Assembly: GCF_020736705.1 (NCBI RefSeq)
Contig: NZ_CP085990.1
Coordinates: 1,116,001 to 1,180,000, forward strand
Source of the DNA: Psychrobacter sanguinis
Lineage (GTDB): Bacteria > Pseudomonadota > Gammaproteobacteria > Pseudomonadales > Moraxellaceae
Length of the DNA stretch: 64,000 nt
Direction: 5' to 3'
Shown: positions 9,612-18,417 of the stretch, piece after piece
Numbering within the stretch: the stretch's first letter is position 1
Layout: every line of letters starts with the position of its first letter
Made by a program: the position numbers and the translations under genes
Notes under the pieces: model-generated
Seen by the model: only the letters and a program-made list of their open reading frames with translations
The model's database searches: none
What the model was told of the DNA's origin: nothing

Positions 9612-10544
9612 TCAGCCTTTGAAGCCTTCCGGTAACGCTGGTGCCTCTAATCTTCTTAATTCAGAATCGACATTACCAAAACGAGGGTGATGATTGTTCC
9701 AGTCAGTAATGGCCTTTTCGATATCTTGTTTGTTGTCAGCGACAAAGTTCCACCATAGCAGTACCTTTTGATTTAAAGGCTCTCCACCGAGCAGCATAAA
9801 GCGGGCGCCTTTGGTACCTTTAACGCTAATGAGGGTCTTTTGGCTAACATCATCAAAGCGAATCATCTGATTTTGCTCATACTTTTTGCCTTGATATTCA
9901 ATGCCATCAACGACCATTAGGATGCCGTATTCAAAGCCTGGCTCTAACACCAAAGACACTTCGGTATCTTCAACCAAATGCACATCTAGGCCAATGAGTT
10001 TGCTGTATTGAATGGTCGGAGCACTATAACTCTCTCCTTTAGGCGTGGTGTAATCACCTGTGGTTAACACATATTCAGCGCCTTGCTCTTTCCAGCTTGG
10101 CAACTCAGGGTAATGATGGAAGTTACGTTCTATTTTCTGATCTAGAGGTAGCGCAATCCATAGCTGCACCATATTCATACCACGCCAAGCTTCTGCAGAT
10201 CCGCCAGTATCAGGGAACACACTCTGTTCGGTGTGGCTAATGCCCTGATCATTACCGGTACCGGCTGTCATTACGTTCACTTGGTTTTTGGTAATGACTT
10301 TTTCGTTACCAATACTGTCTTTATGAAGTACTTCTCCATCAATCATCCAGCTAAAAGTTTGCAAATTAATATGCGGGTGTCTACCCACTTGCATACCCTC
10401 TTCATCGTCACCAAACTCAGCAGGACCAGCGTGGTCCATAAAGCACCAAGCGCCAATAGGTTGTTTTCCTTTATTAGGTAACAAGCGAGCGATAGGAATA
10501 CCGCCGACATCTGCCAAACGAGGATCTAATATTTCAGTTTTCAT
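9612..10544 (-). CDS. pirin-family protein
   Basis: 310 residues with the bicupin layout of pirins. The metal-binding HPHINLQTFSWM begins at about residue 56, with GEVLHKDSIGN at 70-80 and TAGTGNDQGISHTE at 93-106 giving a further His and Glu. The C-terminal cupin carries FMLLGGEPL. Pirins bind iron; some bacterial ones act as quercetin 2,3-dioxygenases or metabolic regulators. It lies 37 bases downstream of a second pirin gene on the same strand, so the two probably form an operon. Function beyond the family is not inferable. Confidence 0.9.
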   Translation of the reverse strand: MKTEILDPRLADVGGIPIARLLPNKGKQPIGAWCFMDHAGPAEFGDDEEGMQVGRHPHINLQTFSWMIDGEVLHKDSIGNEKVITKNQVNVMTAGTGNDQGISHTEQSVFPDTGGSAEAWRGMNMVQLWIALPLDQKIERNFHHYPELPSWKEQGAEYVLTTGDYTTPKGESYSAPTIQYSKLIGLDVHLVEDTEVSLVLEPGFEYGILMVVDGIEYQGKKYEQNQMIRFDDVSQKTLISVKGTKGARFMLLGGEPLNQKVLLWWNFVADNKQDIEKAITDWNNHHPRFGNVDSELRRLEAPALPEGFKG

Positions 10545-10581
10545 AAAGCACCTATAATTTTCATCGTAATAAATTTAATAA

Positions 10582-11295
10582 TTAACTGTTAAGCGGTACA
10601 TCCATCACTAAGACTTGGGCATCTTCAAGCACATCCATGGTGAAGTTTTTGGTTTCAGAGACCGCAAGTCCATCTCTTGGATCCAAGGTTTGACCATCAA
10701 TGACTACCTTGCCTGAAATCACAAAAACGTAAGCACCGTTCAATGCAGATTTTAGAGCATAAGTGGTGGTGACGCCTTTATCAAACTCGCCCACACTAAA
10801 CCAAGCATTTTGATGAATCCAAACGCCTGCATCTTCAGGATGAGGAGACAGTACTTGGCTAAATTGGTTATGAATCAATAGGTCAACTAAGCTTACTTGT
10901 TGATAGCGTGGGGTGACGTCTAACTTATTAGGTACGACCCATATCTGCAAAAACTTTACAGGTGCTATGTCATCGGCGTTCATCTCTGAATGTACTATGC
11001 CAGTACCTGCTGACATAACTTGGATTTCACCACTTCTAATAATGCCATGGTTGCCCATACTATCGCCGTGCTTCAGTTTTCCTGATAGCGGGATGCTGAT
11101 TATTTCCATATTGGCGTGTGAGTGATCGCCAAAGCCCATCCCTCCATCGACATGGTCATCATTGATAACCCGTAAAGCACCAAATCCCACACGTTGAGGG
11201 TTGTAATAATCAGCGAAGCTAAAAGTATGTTTGCTTTTTAACCAGCCATGGTGAGAGCCACCACGGGTATTAGCCGCCTGAACTATTGTTTTCAT
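10582..11295 (-). CDS. pirin-family protein, YhhW/YhaK type
   Basis: 237 residues, the short pirin type. The N-terminal signature is RGGSHHGWLKSKHTFSFADY. Metal ligands are expected in GDHSHANMEI (His58, His60) and in AGTGIVHSEMN (His102, Glu104), all present. E. coli YhhW of this type has quercetinase activity in vitro. It is first in a two-gene operon with another pirin. AAGGATAAGTT precedes the ATG. Confidence 0.92.
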   Translation of the reverse strand: MKTIVQAANTRGGSHHGWLKSKHTFSFADYYNPQRVGFGALRVINDDHVDGGMGFGDHSHANMEIISIPLSGKLKHGDSMGNHGIIRSGEIQVMSAGTGIVHSEMNADDIAPVKFLQIWVVPNKLDVTPRYQQVSLVDLLIHNQFSQVLSPHPEDAGVWIHQNAWFSVGEFDKGVTTTYALKSALNGAYVFVISGKVVIDGQTLDPRDGLAVSETKNFTMDVLEDAQVLVMDVPLNS

Positions 11296-11562
11296 AACTT
11301 ATCCTTATTTGAATATTAAGCTATAAAATATAAACTTAATAAAACCGGATAAAGATTTAACTTGACTACATAATAATCGTTGTAATTATTATTTCAAGTG
11401 TAACTGTAGCCGGGTAGCAGTTGATTATCCAAGTCTTACATCGTCATAATGTCCGATATCGTCATAACGATAAGAGAGTAGGCAGTATCGGCTAGTTTGC
11501 CAACACTGCTTGCTTTATTAGCTTATAAAAAAACAAACTCACCCATAAAAAGAGAAAATAAT

Positions 11563-11889
11563 ATGACAAATCAAGAACAATCGAATTATGAAATTATTGA
11601 TAATAAAGAGGCCAATCGTTTTGAGCTGCATGTCGATGGCTATGTGTCCTTCGAAGATTATGAATATTTCACTACCAGCTTAGGAGAGCCAGGTATTGCT
11701 TATCTCCATACTGAAGTGCCAAAAGAATTAGGCGGCCGCGGTATTGCCGGTTATTTTGTTAAACATCTTTTGGAGGACGCTGCTGCAAAAAACCTACGCG
11801 TTAAACCGATTTGTCCTTATGTAAAATCTTATATTGATAAGCATCCAGAGTATCAAGCTAACTCTGTGTTCCATAACGCTACGCCTTAA
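11563..11889 (+). CDS. small GNAT-fold N-acetyltransferase
   Basis: 108 residues starting MTNQEQSNYE. EVPKELGGRGIAGYFVKHLL at about 51-70 is the acetyl-CoA-binding P-loop and helix, and ICPYVKSYI with Cys84 is the conserved end of the small YidJ/At1g77540-type acetyltransferases. The ATG at 11563 is chosen over one 22 codons upstream because the conserved fold begins there and AGAGAAAATAAT precedes it. Acceptor substrate unknown. Confidence 0.85.
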   Translation: MTNQEQSNYEIIDNKEANRFELHVDGYVSFEDYEYFTTSLGEPGIAYLHTEVPKELGGRGIAGYFVKHLLEDAAAKNLRVKPICPYVKSYIDKHPEYQANSVFHNATP

Positions 11890-12055
11890 TGAATCGCAAC
11901 CAATGCTAAATTCATAAAAGGCATGATTGATAAAGTGCATGCTGACAAAGCGCTTCACTCATAGGCTGAACTTATATAGGACAGCTTATGAGTGAAACTT
12001 CGATATAATCTATTTATTTAATTAAATCCAACGTCTAACTCAGTACCAAATCTAT

Positions 12056-12463
12056 TTAGATACGGTTGTTAACATTGTGATTGCGTTCGTCGATTGAATA
12101 AGCACCTGGACCATTAACGAAAATCATCAAGAAACCACCTGCCATCGCTAGGTTTTTCATGAAGTTTATCATTTGGTTTTGATCACCAAAATCTGCATGG
12201 AAGATGATGGCTGAAACGATGCTGAAACCTGCCATCAATAGCGCCACTAAACGCGCTTTAAAACCTACTAAAATTGCCAAACCGCCAAATATTTCTAAGA
12301 TAATGACCAAAGGTAACATGAAGCCCGGTACGCCCATGGCTTCCATATACCCTTGAGTGGCTGCGTAACCGGTAATCTTGGTAAAGCCTGAAAAAATGAA
12401 AATAGCAACCAGTAGGAAACGGCCCAATAGTGCACTGCCATTTTGTAAAGCGCTGCTCTGCAC
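12056..12463 (-). pseudogene. doxX-like membrane protein, main part of a split gene
   Basis: DoxX-family membrane protein with four predicted membrane segments (FLLVAIFIFSGF, FMLPLVIILEIFGGLAILVGF, LVALLMAGFSIVSAIIF, LAMAGGFLMIFVNG). An IS4-family element cut the gene after codon 15. The remaining frame can be read from a GTG inside the IS end, giving a protein that lacks only about ten native N-terminal residues, so it may still be made if transcribed. The missing 5' piece is at 13648-13694, in the same frame. DoxX proteins are small membrane redox-associated proteins. Confidence 0.9.
12447..12455. repeat. IS4 element target-site duplication, left copy
   Basis: AAAGCGCTG, identical to 13648-13656 on the other side of the IS. 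A 9-bp duplication is within the range usual for IS4-family elements. Confidence 0.93.
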
Positions 12464-13647
12464 ACGACAAAAAAAACAAAAAAGTCTGTTAAAGCAAAGG
12501 CATAATAGTAATTTTTAAGACGAATCAGACCATGCCAAACTTTAACAGACTTAGTGAAACTTTAACCCAAAACCTGAGTATGAACAAGGCAAGAATCACA
12601 TGTTTGAGCTTAATGATAATAGCCCTGATTACTGCTCAAAGCAGTAATCTTAAAAAAAATAGCAAGACACATTCCTAAGGGTGGCAAGACCGACAGTCAC
12701 TATCGCAGACTACAGCGATTTTTTGCCGAAGCGAGGATAGACTATGATCAATTAGCTTTAATGATATATCGACTGTTTGGGCTAGGCAAAGTCACCTTAA
12801 CCATTGACCGCACCAACTGGAAATGGGGTAAAAGTAACCTCAACATCTTTATGCTAGGGGTGGTATATAAAGGGATAGCCATCCCCTTATACTGGCAAAT
12901 GCTAGATAAGCGAGGTAATACAAACCATCTTGAACGCTGTGAACTTATTGAGCGGTTTATCAAACAATTTGGCAAAGATAACCTTGAGATGATAGTAGCA
13001 GACAGAGAGTTTGTTGGCGAAAAATGGTTTAACTGGCTCACCAATAATCACATACCCTTTGCCATACGGATTAAGAAGAACAGTAAAGTTAAGAATCATC
13101 ATGGCAAGTTGGTACAGATTAAAGAGTTATTTCGCCATGTTGGCCATCAAGAAACATATCGACATGGGCGAATACTGACTGTCGATGGTTGTTTGGTTCG
13201 AGTATTTGCCAAGCGTGATAAAGACTACGGTTTAGTGATTGTGGCAACCAATCAACTAGAAACAGTGGATGCGATGATAAGCTATGGCAAGCGTTGGGAA
13301 ATTGAGACTTTATTTGCTTGTCTAAAGGGGAGTGGCTTTAATCTTGAAGATACCCACTTAACCCATCTTGATCGGGTCAGTAAATTAGTCGCAGTGAACG
13401 CCTTAGCATTTTGTTGGGCTTATCATGTCGGTATTTATAAAGACAAAGATAAGCCGTTAAAACGCAAGTTGAAGTCAAACGCTCGACCTCAAGCCAGTTT
13501 GTTTGCGCTTGGTCTGGATTTATTGATTGAAGGTCTTCGTTTGGTGTTTTTTAACAATGATAAGACTGTCTTTCGACAGTTAGTTAGCTTTTTAACCCCT
13601 AAACCTATGAAAATCCGGTGGGGATGATTTTTTTGTCGTGTGCAGAG
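12456..13647 (+). mobile_element. IS4-family insertion sequence, 1192 bp
   Basis: The ends are inverted repeats: CTCTGCACACGACAAAAAA on the left matches the complement of the right end. Both sides carry the 9-bp duplication AAAGCGCTG. The element holds one DDE transposase gene with a frame break in an A8 run. Removing the element and one duplication restores an intact doxX gene in frame, so insertion is recent and precise. Confidence 0.95.
12532..13627 (+). CDS. IS4-family transposase, frameshifted
   Basis: The first part begins at the ATG at 12532 (MPNFNRLSETL) and runs out of frame after LKKNSKTHS. The rest, in another frame (IARHIPKGGK onward), continues to 13627 and carries the DDE core: LTIDRTNWKWG, VADREFVGEKWF and YGKRWEIETLFACLKGSGFNLE, the last being the YREK-type region of IS4. 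The break lies at the run of eight A at 12652-12659; one A fewer would join both parts. This is either an inactivating indel or a slippage site. An internal ATG at 12761 would give only 288 residues. Confidence 0.88.
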
Positions 13648-13656
13648 AAAGCGCTG
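13648..13656. repeat. IS4 element target-site duplication, right copy
   Basis: AAAGCGCTG, the match of 12447-12455. Confidence 0.93.
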
Positions 13657-13694
13657 TTATTGTGTAAATCGTTGCTATGATTTAATGAGTTCAT
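13648..13694 (-). pseudogene. 5' fragment of the split doxX-like gene
   Basis: Starts at the ATG complementary to 13692-13694 with TAAGGATTTATT as ribosome-binding region, and encodes MNSLNHSNDLHNNSA plus two bases of the next codon. The phase fits exactly to the larger piece on the far side of the IS. The fragment lies divergent to the LysR regulator gene. Confidence 0.88.
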
Positions 13695-13797
13695 AATAAA
13701 TCCTTAGATTGAATTAATGTTGTTTATAGTGACTAAGTAATGACGCTATTGTAATTGTTGACTTATAATAGATAAACATTAATAATTGCAATTGATA

Positions 13798-13814
13798 GTT
13801 CTCATTTTCAGAAC
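13798..13814. promoter_or_regulatory. candidate LysR-type operator
   Basis: Interrupted palindrome GTTCT-N7-AGAAC in the 166-bp space between the divergent doxX and LysR genes. The position and dyad form fit LysR-type binding sites, but it is seen only once. Confidence 0.35.
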
Positions 13815-13860
13815 AATTAAGTAGGTTGATACGACATTAAGTGATAAGGATAGATAGGGT

Positions 13861-14769
13861 ATGGGACAGCTTGAAGATATGACGATGTTCATTAGAGTGG
13901 TAGATGCAGGCAGCATCACCAAAGCTGCCGAGCAGTTGAATATTGCAAAGTCAGCGGTTAGCCGTCGCTTAAAAGAGTTAGAAATGCGTTTGAATACTCA
14001 GCTCATTAGTCGGACGACCCGTAACTCTACTTTGACAGAAGCGGGTCAAAAATATTATCAAGAAGCCTGTAGTATTTTGGGTGAAGTAGAACTACTGAAT
14101 GAGAAAATCAGTGGGGTAGCATCGCAACTAGAAGGTACTATGCGATTGACAGCCCCCCTATCTTTTGGATTAATGCACCTAAACGACATTATCCATAATT
14201 ATGCACAGCAGCATCCGCAATTAAGTTTTGAGCTTGATTTTTCTGACCGTCAAATTGACTTAGTCGAGGAGGGGTATGAGATGGCCATTCGTATTGGCGA
14301 GCTTAAAGATTCCTCCTACCAAGCCAAACGATTGACAGTAATACGACGCGTCCTTTGTGCCAGTCCTGAATATATCAAGCAAGCAGGTATACCAGACAGT
14401 ATAGAAAGTTTAAAACAACACTCGTTTCTACAATACGGGCTACAAAATAAGCAAGGTGAAATACTGCTTATTGATGCTACCGGGCAACGTCACAAGATTG
14501 AAACCTCTTCTCGTATCAAGGCCAATAATGGTAATTTCTTACTTGATATGGCGATTAAAGGTCATGGCATTGCTTATATGCCTACCTTTATCGCGTATGA
14601 AAGTCTGGCCAAAGGTGAGCTAGTGCCAGTAATGGAAGACTATCACTTGCCGACTTTGACTGCCTATGCGGTGTATCCCAAAAATAGATTTTTATCTCAA
14701 CGCTGTCGGTTGTTAATTGACTATATCATTGAACAAATTGGCGATGAGCCTTATTGGGATAATATTTAA
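13861..14769 (+). CDS. LysR-family transcriptional regulator
   Basis: 302 residues. The winged helix-turn-helix is at about 1-60 (DMTMFIRVVDAGSITKAAEQLNIAKSAVSRRLKELE split over this region), followed by a linker helix and a substrate-binding domain with a LysR_substrate core (MRLTAPLSFGLMHLNDI, GYEMAIRIGEL). This belongs to the AaeR/DmlR-like group. It is divergent from doxX, so doxX is the likely target. The insertion in doxX leaves the regulator and its upstream region intact. Confidence 0.93.
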   Translation: MGQLEDMTMFIRVVDAGSITKAAEQLNIAKSAVSRRLKELEMRLNTQLISRTTRNSTLTEAGQKYYQEACSILGEVELLNEKISGVASQLEGTMRLTAPLSFGLMHLNDIIHNYAQQHPQLSFELDFSDRQIDLVEEGYEMAIRIGELKDSSYQAKRLTVIRRVLCASPEYIKQAGIPDSIESLKQHSFLQYGLQNKQGEILLIDATGQRHKIETSSRIKANNGNFLLDMAIKGHGIAYMPTFIAYESLAKGELVPVMEDYHLPTLTAYAVYPKNRFLSQRCRLLIDYIIEQIGDEPYWDNI

Positions 14770-14806
14770 AATGTCTGCTAACGCATATCTTTGATAAACC
14801 AATAAA

Positions 14807-14839
14807 AATAGCCCTTTACCATTACGGTAAAGGGCTATT
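14807..14839. terminator. intrinsic terminator between convergent genes
   Basis: Perfect 14-bp stem AATAGCCCTTTACC / GGTAAAGGGCTATT around a 5-base loop, between the LysR gene and the convergent alcohol dehydrogenase gene. The T-tract is weak on the plus strand; the minus side ends TATTTTTATT. Confidence 0.75.
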
Positions 14840-14877
14840 GATATCAGTAGGCTTGTCAAACCCATTTATTAAGTCTG

Positions 14878-16167
14878 TTATTTACTTAACGACTCACTGA
14901 GGTCTTTAATTTTATTTAAAATCTCAATGATTTCAGCTTGGGTAAAATATCTTGGCACTGAATAGGTATCTCTAACCTCGGCTGCTGCGGCCTTAGCAAA
15001 TTTTTTGAAATCACTTTGATTCATGCCTTCAACACTGCGGTTAATATTGGTCTCTTCAATCAAAGTTCTGACTTGAGCGATTAAATGATCAGCCAGTTGT
15101 TCGTCTTCTGCCTTTGATTGTTCTGCATTAACAATCCCTGCTTTTTTGGCTAAGGCTGCCAATCTATGTTGGCAGACATCACGGTTGGCATCAAGAATGT
15201 GAGGCAGTACGATAGCATTGGCACGACCATGCGGGATACCATAAAAAGCACCTAACTGATGAGCAATGGCATGCACATATCCTAAGCCAGCTTTATTGAA
15301 TGCAATGCCACCATAGTGCGCTGCAACGCCCATTTCTTCACGGGCTTTTAAATTACCGCCGTCTTTGTAAGCCACAGGTAAGTATTGGAATACACCGCGT
15401 GTGGCCGAAGCAGCATAATAATCGGTTTCACTGCTGGCGTTAACGCTCATCCAGGCCTCTAAAGCATGCGTTAGAACATCAATACCGGTGTCCGCGGTAA
15501 TATGCGGTGGCATACCTTTCATAATTACCGGATCGATTGCAGCCGCTAGCGGTACCATTCTTGGGTCAATGGATAGAGATTTTTGATGTGTCTTATCATC
15601 AGAAACTACCGCGCCTAACGTAGCTTCAGAACCAGTACCTGCTGTGGTTGGGATGCAGTAAAGGGGCATAATTTTACCCGCTTTAAGTAGTCCCATTAAT
15701 TTTTGAGGTTTACGCTTGCTGGCCTGACTCATGGCAATAACTTTCGCCGCATCAATGACCGAACCACCGCCTAAAGCTAGAATAGCATCGCAGTTATTAT
15801 CTACTGAGTGCTTAATGCCCGCCTCAACCACACTGAAAGTCGGATCAGGGGTGATACCATCGTATAAATGAAAACCAATCCCTTTTTGTTGTAAATAATC
15901 AGTGATTTTATCAGGAATCCCTAATTGATTTAAAACAGAGTCAGTGACGATTAAGACTTTGGTCGCCCCTTCATTAATCATCATATCGCAGAGCTCAAAG
16001 CATGACTGGTCGCCGATAAATAGTTGAGGTCTAGGAATAGGAACAACTAAGGAAAAGGCATGCAAGGCTTTGGCACGAGTTTTAGCGACGGCCAGATAAC
16101 CAGCATGATTTAATTTATTGGGAGTAAAAGCTTGTTGTAAAGTGGCAACTGCCTTGTTAACTGGCAT
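14878..16167 (-). CDS. iron-containing alcohol dehydrogenase
   Basis: 429 residues. The Rossmann part has GGGSVIDAAK at about 133-142 and the PTTAGTGSEAT block near 173-183. Metal ligands match the FucO pattern: Asp230, His234 (DVLTH), His289 and His303 (YVHAIAHQLG and IPHGRANAIVLP). It oxidises or reduces alcohols and aldehydes with NAD(P). An N-terminal extension of about 40 residues (TPNKLNHAGYLAVAKTRAKAL) precedes the usual start, as in some Acinetobacter and Psychrobacter homologues. AAAAGGATTTTTC lies before the ATG. Chromosomal gene just left of the island. Confidence 0.95.
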   Translation of the reverse strand: MPVNKAVATLQQAFTPNKLNHAGYLAVAKTRAKALHAFSLVVPIPRPQLFIGDQSCFELCDMMINEGATKVLIVTDSVLNQLGIPDKITDYLQQKGIGFHLYDGITPDPTFSVVEAGIKHSVDNNCDAILALGGGSVIDAAKVIAMSQASKRKPQKLMGLLKAGKIMPLYCIPTTAGTGSEATLGAVVSDDKTHQKSLSIDPRMVPLAAAIDPVIMKGMPPHITADTGIDVLTHALEAWMSVNASSETDYYAASATRGVFQYLPVAYKDGGNLKAREEMGVAAHYGGIAFNKAGLGYVHAIAHQLGAFYGIPHGRANAIVLPHILDANRDVCQHRLAALAKKAGIVNAEQSKAEDEQLADHLIAQVRTLIEETNINRSVEGMNQSDFKKFAKAAAAEVRDTYSVPRYFTQAEIIEILNKIKDLSESLSK

Positions 16168-16454
16168 AGAAAAATCCTTTTTTATATGGCTAGATTAAGA
16201 GTGATAACAGTATAGCTATAGTAAACAGGTTGCAAGTATTAAGGAAATAAAATGCAGGTAAAACAGAGTGACTATAGAGTTTAACTTAAACAAATCAGAG
16301 TTAAAGCCCTTTAGCTCTAATATGTTAAATACCGTTAAAATTAAATAGTACTAAAATTAAATACTGTTAAAACTATTTTGACATGATATCAAGCAGATAG
16401 GAAGAGAAAAGGATGTAACAAGGGAAAATATAACAAGAAAGGATATAAAAATAA

Positions 16455-16469
16455 TGGCGGTGAAGGAGG
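16455..16469. repeat. attL-type direct repeat of the island
   Basis: TGGCGGTGAAGGAGG, identical to the end of tRNA-Ser at 38439-38453. The next bases diverge (AAGTCG here, GATTCG at the tRNA), marking the island edge. Confidence 0.88.
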
Positions 16470-16530
16470 AAGTCGTACTTATTGTATAAATTTTTGATTT
16501 TAAAGTAAATTTTATTTATATTTATTGGTA

Positions 16531-16551
16531 TAGACCAACTATTAGACCAAC
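16531..16551. repeat. integrase arm-type sites, left end
   Basis: Two direct copies of TAGACCAAC at 16531-16539 and 16543-16551. The same 9-mer occurs five times near the integrase at the other end. Tyrosine integrases bind such arm sites within attP, so these are likely functional sites. Confidence 0.65.
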
Positions 16552-16717
16552 ACTTTCTAAGTATTGGATGCGAGACAAATAAAGGGATTTATATCTTGAC
16601 TAAGTGTAACTAAATGTTTCTAAGCCGTTATATGATCTCAAATATATACTATCACTAAAAAAGCGTTTTCGGTTGTTTGGATTTCTTTTTCTATTTCATC
16701 GCTCAAACCTTCTGATA

Positions 16718-16829
16718 CTACTTACCACCACGCCAAACGATGCCAATGACCCCTTCACCTCTATATGTAGTGGCATAAGCATCATTTGACAGCTTTCTGC
16801 AGAAGTCCCCTACCTCTGAGGTAGGGGGT
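16718..16829 (-). pseudogene. 3' remnant of an unknown gene
   Basis: A frame ending RGGK-stop reads EVGDFCRKLSNDAYATTY then RGEGVIGIVW. It has no start and abuts the transposase remnant, so it looks like the tail of a lost gene. I do not recognise the family. Part of the frame lies in the hairpin at 16807-16827. Confidence 0.35.
16807..16827. repeat. perfect 10-bp hairpin with one-base loop
   Basis: CCCCTACCTC-T-GAGGTAGGGG. There is no T-run after it on either strand, so it is not a standard terminator. Subterminal hairpins of this type occur at IS200/IS605 ends, and it lies exactly between two gene remnants. The assignment is tentative. Confidence 0.5.
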
Positions 16830-16830
16830 A

Positions 16831-17087
16831 GTTCATTATCTCTTGTTCCTCTTCAGCTATTTTTAATTGCCGTTTGGGCTGTTTGATTGCTCCAAGCACT
16901 GACATAAGCTCAGGAGCGTATTGCCTTTTAGCTTTTCTTCTCTCGCTTTATTCTTCCAATTGGATAGCGTTTATATCACTATTCTTAACTGCCGCGCAGT
17001 CGCATGCAAGTTGCTGTTATTATCTGCTATCTTTTTGACGGCTTCTGCTTTGAAAGCTGCACTGTAGGTTCTAAATTTTTTAGTCAT
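16831..17087 (-). pseudogene. IS3-family orfA-type transposase remnant
   Basis: Starts MTKKFRTYSAAFKAEAVKKI with ATAGGAGTTTATC before the ATG. The helix-turn-helix part (LHATARQLRI) meets an in-frame TAA near codon 40, resumes as TLSNWKNKAREEKLKG, then shifts frame to QYAPELMSVLGAIKQPKRQL. It ends in sequence unlike orfA, and no orfB is present. It is a decayed IS3-type fragment near the left end of the island. Confidence 0.8.
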
Positions 17088-17322
17088 GATAAACTCCTAT
17101 TAATACCCTAAACCTCTTGCGAAAGTACCGTTTTATCGGCCTCCCCTAACGAGTATCAAGGGCTAGCAATAACTTATGCAAGAGATCTAACTAGTTTACA
17201 AAGTTTGTTTCTACAGTTTCTTCAGCATAGCTTAGGATATGAGTAATGAAAATTTAATACAAATTGAGCAGGATTTTTCAAAAAGTGATAAAGTTACTGA
17301 GTCTCATAAATATGTCGCAAGA

Positions 17323-17413
17323 ACTTAGCGGACCGATCAATCGGGAGATACCTAGTCCTGCGCTCAATATCGCTCCTTTTGGTCGCTGTGCCCGCTGAAA
17401 CTTTACGTTAGAC
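17323..17413. repeat. attC-like cassette boundary, upstream of the Abi gene
   Basis: The right side ends CGTTAGAC, which fits the attC core R' (GTTRRRY). The left end ACTTAGC resembles R'' with one G for A. Inner arms TTAGCGG and CCGCTGA are nearly complementary, and the GC content is above that of the flanks. Length (91 bp) is in the attC range. No integron integrase is in the window, so this is a hypothesis. Confidence 0.35.
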
Positions 17414-17429
17414 TCATGGAGATCAGAGA

Positions 17430-18248
17430 TTGATAGATAATATTCCAAACTCTGTAATAGGTGCTGTCGCTTCAGTAATTGCAGGCCATTATTACAGTCA
17501 TTCAAAGTTAGAAACACTATTCATGGAAAGTGGTGCTCCCGGTGATGCACCAGAAGGGAATTGTGAGAAAAAATGTAGTGATTGGCTAAAGCGTTGCAAT
17601 AACGATCCAGAAATTGATGCACTTGAGGTGCTTGGCAGGATTATTCAGGGCTACATGGATCAAGAACCATCGTCATCGTTTTTTGACAATTTGCCTTCAA
17701 AAATGGTAGAGGGTCAGGAACGGATTAAAGCAGCTTTGGCACAAAATCAGCTTTCGTACCGACTGAATGGCTACATTACTCAAGCTGGGTCAACTCCCAT
17801 ATCTAAAACGTTAGAAGACTATTTTAAGTCGGGCAATTTTTCGTCTATTGAAAAAGAGTTTGAGAGAGCGGTGGAGCATATTCAAACTGACCCACATGCA
17901 TCAGTCACTGCGGCATGCTCGATTATTGAGTCTACCCTGAAGTTTTACATAGAGTGTTTCAGTTTGGTGACACCAAATAAATTGAATGTTATGCCATTGT
18001 GGGCGGTCGTGCACCCTCACCTAAGCTTGAACGCTGATGTCACCTTGGCCGCAGATCAGCATAAAGTGCTAAAAGGTATTTCATCAATCATTGATGGTGT
18101 GGGCGCTTTTAGGTCACATATAGGTTCAGCACATGGACGTGGCTCCAGTCCGCCAAGCATCGTGGTTGCTGAAGCACGGCTTGTGGTTAATGTTTCACAT
18201 ACATTAGTGGTTTTCATTATGGAGGTGCTACATGCCAAGAAAACCTAG
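17430..18248 (+). CDS. abortive-infection family protein (Abi_C domain)
   Basis: 272 residues. The C-terminal part carries the Abi_C-type motif RSHIGSAHGRG (about 232-242) after ACSIIESTLKFYIE, typical of proteins annotated as abortive infection family. The N-terminal half is helical without recognised motifs. Start is TTG at 17430 with GGAGA eight bases upstream; no ATG is better placed. The stop codon lies inside an attC-like sequence and the gene is preceded by another, so it resembles a single-gene integron cassette. The next gene is a SIR2 protein. Family members are presumed to arrest phage-infected cells; the mechanism is unknown. Confidence 0.75.
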   Translation: MIDNIPNSVIGAVASVIAGHYYSHSKLETLFMESGAPGDAPEGNCEKKCSDWLKRCNNDPEIDALEVLGRIIQGYMDQEPSSSFFDNLPSKMVEGQERIKAALAQNQLSYRLNGYITQAGSTPISKTLEDYFKSGNFSSIEKEFERAVEHIQTDPHASVTAACSIIESTLKFYIECFSLVTPNKLNVMPLWAVVHPHLSLNADVTLAADQHKVLKGISSIIDGVGAFRSHIGSAHGRGSSPPSIVVAEARLVVNVSHTLVVFIMEVLHAKKT

Positions 18249-18326
18249 CAATCGCAGGCACGGCGACGGCTTTTTCGTTGCGGCTTCGACTTTACTACAA
18301 AGCCGCGCATGCTGAGGGCGTTATAT
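18243..18326. repeat. attC-like cassette boundary between the Abi and SIR2 genes
   Basis: Begins ACCTAGCAATCGCAGG, overlapping the Abi stop, and ends GCTGAGGGCGTTATAT, close to the 3' end of many attC sites. The inner hairpin TGCGGCTT / AAGCCGC spans 13 bases. It is GC-rich against AT-rich surroundings. Neither core is a perfect consensus. Confidence 0.45.
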
Positions 18327-18417
18327 GGTATCGCAAGAGCAACCGCTTTCGACCCAAAGCGGACATTAAGGCTTACTCTGACTGCAACTAACTATTAAGA
18401 AGCAAAAGGATTTTAGA

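Noticed and set aside
12748..13102. Two minus-strand frames inside the IS4 transposase
   Set aside because: They are mirror frames of the conserved DDE region.
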